Shown here one piece after another: positions 48,701-57,700 of a stretch of 64,000 nt of DNA (positions within the stretch are counted from its first letter, which is position 1; every line of letters starts with the position of its first letter). The stretch lies in NCBI GenBank assembly GCA_964023275.1, contig OZ029913.1, positions 45,325,976 through 45,389,975 on the forward strand. Direction: 5' to 3'. The notes beneath the pieces are model-generated. The model was not told the DNA's origin, searched no databases, and saw only the letters and a program-made list of their open reading frames with translations. The translations under genes were made by a program, and so were the position numbers. Source of the stretch: Norana najaformis (Eukaryota > Annelida > Clitellata > Crassiclitellata > Hormogastridae).

Positions 48701-51700
48701 GTGAGCTATGTGTGTCTTGGTCTTGTGTCTCTCATCTGATCCATTCCTAGCGCATATCCCGTCGCTGTACTGTGTAAGGTGACATGGTAGTCCGTTCAGC
48801 CCAAACTTTTGCAGTGCAGTATACAAGCTTTGCTGTGGTTGGTCCATCTTTGGACATGACTGCAGCTGATTCTTGAACCCTTGTACAGCGCCCTTTTCTT
48901 CGGCCTCGGCTGTGCTACGGCGCTATATAAATTGTATTATTATTATTATTATTATTATTTTTATAACAGGTTTCCTCACAACCTTTGACATGGGATCCTT
49001 CCTTGATCTTTCTTTTGCTTTGTTCCACAAGTGCTTGAACATCATTCTTTTTGATTGTGGTTCTGTATTGTCTGGTCTGGAGTGACTTTTAGGAGTTTCT
49101 CTTGAAGTTGCTCTATACAAATTTGTGATTACAATTACAAATTACAATTATGACTGCTGTTATAGAGCCATTCACCACCTGTGAATGGCAGTGGAACGTC
49201 TGATCTTCTCAGACTGTCCAGTTCTCCAACGGAGCAGGGCAGTAATCCTGCGGGCGGATCATCGCCGTATTCTGGGATTCTCATTGATGTCCTTGGAGAC
49301 ATCGGCGGAGATGCAGCCAAGGACAGCTCCAGCAGCAGCACTGGTGGTGCCTCTCTGATACCATCTGATGGTGGAATTGATTTGTTTACTGGGAGCATCA
49401 GCCCAGAGGATACTTTTAACAAGTTTGTGGAATTGTAACTTATTACTGTATTAATATTTATTAGTGGCATTTGTGTGACATGGTAGCTGATTATTAGTTG
49501 AGAGTTCTTGCCTTGTATTGTGGAGCACACAGGTTTATGTTGCTTTGGCCTTGAGCAAGTTTTTGATGCAGATGTGCTTGCTGAGGCCACTATGTACCTG
49601 GAGATGATCCAAAGACCTGAACAGTTGACTAGGAGATGTGGAAATAGCAATATAAAATTTTGAACACTTATAAATGCCTAAATTTAATGACTTTAATGCA
49701 TACAAATCATACAAATGATGAGGGGGATGAAAAATCCTATATATGGGTCAAATTTTGTCAGTCATCTGCTGAATTGATAGACAAATTATACATCTTTTGA
49801 AGGGTCATTGTCTGCCCATTTTTAAATATTTAACTGCCACAATTGTTCTCCCAGGTGCTAGCAAATGAGAAGGCTTTATTTAAAGAGTTACTGATTGCAA
49901 AGGAGTTAATGAGTCACACCGTATAATCGCTTCTTTGTCAGACTGATAAATTTGACGTTCATGATGTTCAACTGGCAGTATCTCTGGAACTACTTGGAAT
50001 ATTTACATATATGATTCATAATTTTAAACAGATTGAATGCACTATTCATTAATCATTAAATAAAATTCCAAGAATGTGAACTATCCAACTTAATTTTGAC
50101 TCATTTTGTCAGAGCTGATCACATATGTTTATCCTGACCAGTTTATTCATAACCCTTAAATAAACGCCTCTCAATTGCTAGTGCCTGGAAAAATAAATGT
50201 TCCAACTGAATAGTTAAATGGGGAGACAATGACCTTTCGAGTAATTTCTGAATGATGAATAACAAGTGTCACCTGTATGTCTTAATTAAGTTTGATTTTT
50301 TCTTCTTTTTTTGTGTTGTTTGGAGGTCATGTTTGTGACCTTATAATTTTCATAGTTAAGATTTGCAATGTATATGTGACAATGTTGCTATTGGTATTGC
50401 ATATTAATTGGTGGCCCGAATTAAGCAGGGCTATGGTCCGTTCTGGGTCTACCGCTTGTTCCCGTTAACCTGACAGTGTTTCATGTCAAACCTAATATAT
50501 TGGTGGTTGTCATTTTCTTTTTAGGATCAATAAACAAATAATAATAATAGATCCTGTTTGAGAGTAATGGTGGAATATATTGTTTTGTCATTAAGAAATG
50601 TATTTGCTGTTAGATTTGTTACAAAGAACAATGGGATCCTGTTTGAAAATGACCTGATTCAGATTGGCATCAAGTGCGAGTTTCGCCAGAATCTCGGTCG
50701 TCTTTGTCTCTTCTATGGCAACAAAACAACATTCACCTTTGCAGGATTTCTGCCTGAAATTGAACCAGATGAATCGCTGACATCAAATATCCTTTGCCTG
50801 CGTTTTGGCCTCAGTTATTCAGTTGGGGTTGCATGATGGTGTGTGGTTGGTTTGCTGGACTGTCATCCTAGAGGTCTGGGGTTGAAATCCCCGCCAGGGC
50901 ATAAAGATGTTTCAAGATTGCTGTTCTATTTACACCGTCCCCCGGTGAACTCAGCTATAAAATGAGTACACTGATCGTACACTTTTGGTGGGAAGATCAG
51001 ATGGCGCAGGGCAATATTGGCCAGCTGTCCTCTTATGCTGAGGCCAAACTTATGCTGAGGCCATGAAAATGAAGTCACTAACATTTCATACCAAGGGTTG
51101 CCTCTTGGGACTAGCTTTTCTTCTTTTATTCAGTTGGCCCATGCATTTTAAGAGTATCAAAAATGTATTCATATAATGCCATTTTGAGCTGGTGACATTA
51201 ATTTATTGTTGGGTGTGCTGTTTCTGCATTTGCAGGTGTTTTGTTTAATCTCTGGCTGCTGAACATTGAGTCTTTGTTTACGTACTGCTGTTGTTTGGTT
51301 GTGGCGTCTTGACTGTGTTTTGTCATGTCTCCAGATGCAGGTGGCGCCAGTGGATGCGACTGTGGAGGGAGGGGCACAGAAGCAGCAGCTGATCAACATC
51401 CAGTGTGCCTCTGATTTCACGAGCATACCTGTGCTAAGCCTACATTTCCAGTAAGCTTAACCTGCTGAAATTTTCTAAAGCCCTCGGATTGTATGTATCT
51501 CAATTCTTCTATGGCTCTGTTATCGTAATGCACAAGGTGTCAACTGATGGTTGCTTCAACATGAAACCGCAGTTTGCAAGTCACTTCCTCATCACTGAGC
51601 TATCTGTCTGCCCTCTCTGCTTGCCTTGACCACTCTGGTCTGCATTTAATCGATTTCTGATGGGCCAGATTTGCAACACTTAAGCTTCTTTTTGGAAGCA

Positions 51701-54700
51701 GGTGTTGTAGAGTTCAGTTGAATCATTCTGCATTGGCTACTGTTGTGTAGCATTCAATTGTGTATGTATTGACGAATAGACTAACCAAATCTTAGACATG
51801 TATTATTATTATTGTTATTTATTATTATTAGTAGTAGTATTATTATCAACAGTATCAGTGTTAGTATTATTTCTGCATTATCTAATGACTAAGTCTCAGT
51901 CAGTGATGCTGAACAATTCTGAGTGAAGGACCTGTTCAGGGTCCATATTCCTTAACTATATCAGAGGAGGCCTGAACCTATACGCTCGCTTGTTACAGTT
52001 CCTTTCAGTTGTGTAGGTATAGTTGTCAAGGTTGGCTAAGCATTCTATAGACATCAGGTATCTGAGTTCATGTATAGGTTAAATTTGAGAAGATTGATTT
52101 AACATAGTTTAGTCTACATGTATTTAGTTTTGTTTGTTTATCTAATGCTATATAGATTAGTTAAAGTTATGGTATCTAGTTATATACATACACTAAAGTC
52201 AGTTTTGAAACCCTAAAAACTAAAGGGCAGAGTGGACTTTATACCTCCCTTCTGTCCAATTGATCTGCACATATTCATCATTCGGTTGTTGACACATCGT
52301 CTGTATCATTTTGGCAGACTATTTGTCCAAACATGGAACTTGCTAGATAATTTCTTACATGTTTGGATGTTTGCTGTTGTCGAGTTTGTGCCGGAATCAT
52401 TCTTCGTTTCCACTGCGGATTCAGAACAGTTTGAACACTTTTGTCATCTTATGTCATCTTTGCCTGTGTGACACCATTAGGAGTGATGGGCTTCCTGTGA
52501 TCTCCCTACACCATCAGTGCAGCTTGGTCAAGGAAGTGTGAACATGGTGTCATCTGTCAGTGCCTCTGGTTCAAATTTTTTTATGCCTGGCACTTTAATC
52601 TCTTAATATTCATTCATTCAGTTCAGCATAGGAATCTGTTGGTTGATGTGGAGCCCACCACTGGTGGCTGTTCTAGTTATCTGTGCTTTGTTTCGCTTGC
52701 TGATGAACTTTCTGTTCTTAGTGACATGTGACATCATTCACACTAGTGTCGGCAGCGTTTTTGTGGGGTTTACATAAAATGCGCTTTGTTAAATATCTAG
52801 ATAGCGAACTAACTAACAGCAGGGCAAGATCATGTTTGAGTTACTCTCTTGGGGGATGGGCAACCCCATCAGCTGACAAGACTAATATGCCCGGGGCATG
52901 GCTTGGATATGACTTGAACTTAAAGGGACGATGCAGGTCCAGGAGTTGACAGAGTTCAATTCGGTTTTCAGGCAATAGTCATCAACCAAGTTCTTTGGGA
53001 GGAAGGTGGCTAGGTATGAAGTTTGGGTGTCTTTCAAGCCCAAGGGTCAGTATACTGGACAGTGCACTGAGGAATCCTAGAGGAATGCCAAAACAGTACC
53101 AAGTGTATCTGAGCCCTGGATTTTTCAACAGTTAAATCTTACGACAGTGTGGGGAACTGTGTTCGTTGTTGAGGGATAAGGAATGTTCCATGAAGTCCTC
53201 ATCCAAGCAGATCTTGCCATCTGTTTGTCACCATGGGGCAAGTGTTGTCCCACAAAGTCCTTATCCAAGGAACTGTAGTAATCTGTGCATCACCGCAGGG
53301 CAATGCTTTCCCATAAACCCCTCTTCCATGCTATGACTGACCTCTCATAAGTCACGTTATGGTCCTGCGTCGCCTTTTCATTCCCGTCACCCTGCATCAC
53401 TTCGCCCATCCCATTTTGGTCCTCGGTATTGTGTATATTTAATTAAACTTGAACTTGTTGACATTTTCTGTTGTTTAGATCTGTAATATTGTAACTATTT
53501 GCATGTATAATGTAGATTATTAGTAACTTTCTTTAATTTTGTTCTAATTATGTGATAATTTCAGTGTATTGTCTTTAAAACAAACTCATGGGTTTCAATT
53601 GGTTAATAAGGGAATATGCAAGGCTGCAGTTACTGGGGAAGCATCACAACAGGACACCCATCCTTTAGAGCATACGAGATGGGTGCAGATCATTGATGGA
53701 TGTCTGCTTACATGCATCTTTGGCTGGCGACAGGCTTTCTGTTTTGCTGGTGTTGATGATGGCTGGCTGTGAACCAGATATGGTTGATGAACAGATAGTA
53801 CACAATTGAAATCTGTTAGAGAAGTTTAGGAAAACTCCAGTTTGTCAAAAACATCTGAAGGCAGGATACAGTTTTGCAACATGGTCTTTGGTTGTGCATG
53901 GTGTACAGTTTTAATGTTTTTTAAATAAACTTCATTTAATTTGTTGAATGGCTATATTATACAGTTTACAGGCATAGAGGCTTACAGGCTGTATTAGATC
54001 ATCTGAACTCTTCTGCCAGTTGACATTAATTCAAATAGCAAAATGTCGAAGAAGGCTATAAAAGTTGACATTTTAATGGAGGACAAATTGGACAGTTGAG
54101 CAATGGAAGCCTTGGTCTATCGCCTGACTGAGCGACTTTCTCAGACCACTGAACAGTTGTTTACTCAGAACTGCTGTTCTCATGTCGAACCTGGAGTCAT
54201 CTTTGGATAAACTTTCCACAGCATATTTGAATAGCTTATTGCACCATGAGTTGACAGTGAGAATTTCACTGTGAAGTCAAGGCTGGAGCAGCTGCTGGAG
54301 GTGTACTCCCAGTCCGATGATCTGGCATTTCACAGTGTGCTGGAATTGTCAGCATCAGAGGTCGCCTTGGGTCACTGCTTTGAAGCCAGTCACATTTGAA
54401 CATTGGCTGAAGATCACTATCACACAGAGGTCATCAGAAACGTGACATGATTCATCTCGAATATCAGGCCAACGTTACTTGCGTGCTCAGGCCTGCCAAA
54501 AACCTGCTGACTTTTTGATATGTATCTTAAATGCCTAAGCAGTCAATTGAAGCATGTCATCTAAGCATGCTTGGGCTTTTTCAGATACTGCTGACCCATC
54601 ATGTCTGTGCTGTGTAAGCACAAAACCATGTTTATGCATACCTACATACTTACTTATCCATCACTACATCACATTGGGCAGCATTGGGTCAACTTTGGCC

Positions 54701-57700
54701 CAGCGTGTGTTGCTGGCTCAGAATATGTATTCCCTGCTAGTGCGACGCTTTGTGGGTTTGGCTGTTGACACCCATTTATCAGTATGAGTAGTCATTGAGT
54801 ACACATGTATTCTTTATCTTTGGTAAGTAATGAAGTATCTGAATCTGCTGTCCTCTGTTGTTTTGTGATAACATGCTGCACACATTTATGTTTTTTGTTG
54901 TCATGCAGCTACAGCAGTGTGCCACAGAAGTTTCAGATGAAGCTACCAGTCATGTTGAGCAAGTTCATGGAATCAGCTCAGATGGATGCCAGTCAGTTCT
55001 TCCAGAGATGGAAGATACTTAGCCAGTATGTATGAAGGAATAGGGTCAGAATGGAGTTCAATGAACCAGATCACTGTTGTTTCAGCTGACAGAAAATTTA
55101 TGCCATGTATGCCATTCAGAAAATCAGTTCTTATGAAACCACAAGAATAGCTAGGCTATGGTTGTCTGTATGTAGGTATTAACATGCATGCAGAATTCTG
55201 TTGTAAAGAAATTCAAAACTTTTGATTTAAATTGAAACAGAAATGTGGTTTTAGATCTGATTGTGAAATAATGTTGGTTCTTCTGAGTTGTGCCACTGAA
55301 TCATCTGAAAGTACTGAGATTGAAGCTAGTTACATCTAAAAAACAAGTGATTGATAATCAACAGTTGTTTGACAAGATTACATTTCTCTGCTACTTTACT
55401 GTTTTGTAGACCTGGACAAGAATCACAAAAGATCTGTAAGGCTCAACAACCCATCAGCTCAGATGTCATCAAGACCAAGGTCTGCTTTATTTATTCTGAA
55501 AGAGAAACAATAGCAATGTTTCAACTAGGAACATATTGTGCTGGGAATGTGGCAGACTAGTTTCTAAGTGTGCTTTGTAATTTCATTCATTTCTTGATGA
55601 ACTGGCAACAAAGAAGTTGCTAGAAAGTTAAGTTTAAAAAGCTTGTGTTGCTTGTAAAATGACTGTTTAACTCAAATAGCGACATGTAGGCAGTAGAAGG
55701 CACCATGGGACTGTCGACGAGCAGGCAGTAGAAGTCAGTAGATGGGTACTATTATCCTGACGGCTCTTGGCCTGTCGTAAATATTGTATTTTTTAAACTT
55801 TACATCATTTAGTTCAAGATAATATAATTTAGCACAGAAATAAGTGGAAGATATTTTTATAATTGGGACATAAACAAAAATCAACCAAATTATCTTGGTT
55901 CATTTAAATCACTTATTTAAATGAACCAAGATGGCAAGGTGTGGTCTTTCTGACACTGAAATTTGGCAAATGCTTGTGATCAATCTGTATGCTGAGCGGA
56001 GTAGGTCAGCTGCACAGCAGGCAGGTTATAATTAGATCAGGACTCCCAAGCTTCTGCCTAAGAACTATGAGCATGCAAAGTTGTTTTGTGCAAAGTTGGA
56101 TGCTTCCACTTTTACCATGAGCAACATCTGATAGTGGTTTTGCCAACCATTGCTGAGTAAATAAGTAGGTAAAGTAGGTACCTGACTAACAGCGGGAGCA
56201 AGAAAGGTCAGCAGCATGGCATATCAAAACAGCTGTTCAAATTTTCATTGAGAAAGAGGTGTTGATCCAGGAAGCTTCAGCGGTCTCCAGGGTGATCATC
56301 CAATGTCAGTCAAGCACACTCGGGCATTCTTCAACTTGGCTTTTTTCAAGGCTACCAGATAGGTGGAAAGAGGAGATAAAATGCAAAATAATGGTGTTAA
56401 TCTCATGTCTGTATCAAAAACTGACCAAGATATGGCAAGTTCAAAATTTCGTACTTATGCGTTTCCTTATATTTCCTTTGCTTTTTTGTGACTATGGTCT
56501 GCCTACTAAAATATTTTTCTCTTTTGGGTTGCCTGGCATTAATTTCTACACATAGTTTGTGTAGTTGCTACATATGTTATCATTAAAACTTTTTTGTAAA
56601 GGGCTTGAACACAGGTTGGGCACAGGTTGGGGCAACTTTGAGTACCCCAAAATTTTTATTTCAAATGCTGTGCAGATGGTTGGGAAGAGGAGATGAAATG
56701 CTTGAGTGATGTTTACTTCATGTCTATAGGTCAAGAACTGATTGAGGTATCACAAGTAAAAAATTGTTGAATTTATAGGGCATTTAATGGTAAAATCACT
56801 TGTCATCTGGGCATTGGTGAAAATTCTTATGTCATTAATAGGTTAACATTTGAGTTTTTTTCGCTAGTGTGAGAAAGATGTCTTTGTTTATGTTGCTGTG
56901 GTCTTTCCATGATCAATAGATGGTAAGGAAGGTTAGGTATATAATTGATCATTTATGACAGGCTTTGATCAGCAAAAGTCCTCAAAAGTCTAGTCTTTGG
57001 GGTCAAAGGATATTTTGGCAAAAGGTGACACATGACTATCCCTAGAGGTCACATTGTTTGACAACAAATTGTTAATTTCACCCATCTCACTGAGATTTGA
57101 ACCCTGAGGTGAAATGCTGGCACATTAGTAAGTGGCACAGTTGCAGACTTTGAGTACTTCTGTCTATAGCCATTACCATACATTTACCTGATAGCTTGGG
57201 TATTATCATTTAACTGTGACCAGCAGTTATGAATTTTCCAGTGACTGTCAAACACCTGGCCGTAAAGTAAAAAAGCTAAGCTCCCATGTCCCTTAGTGGA
57301 ATGTAGGGGAGGCACTCATCTCCTGCTCTTCAGCCCTTGAGGGGTAGTGGATGATGGTTCCTGAGGATTTAGAGTTGAAGACGATAATACATCACGGGAC
57401 TTGCCATGTACTTCGCACCTGCTGCCAATACCAAATCCTGCTGTTTGATGACAGAGACTAGTGTGCACACATATTGCCCAGGATCATCACTTGGCAGCAG
57501 TTGTAAAATATTGTTGTTTTTTAGTTGCTTGGATTTGGATTGAGCGTCCTGGAGGGAATCGATCCCCATCCAGAGAATTTTGTGGGTGCCGGAATCATTC
57601 ACACCTCATCGCATCAGATCGGTTGCCTGCTCAGGCTGGAGCCAAATAAACAAGTACAGGTATTATTTTTGTGCCAGGCTGCAAGGCATCCTCACGACTA

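Noticed and set aside
49135-49650. 171-codon minus-strand frame
   Set aside because: Antisense shadow of AP2A hinge exon 17, whose skewed codon content suppresses antisense stops.
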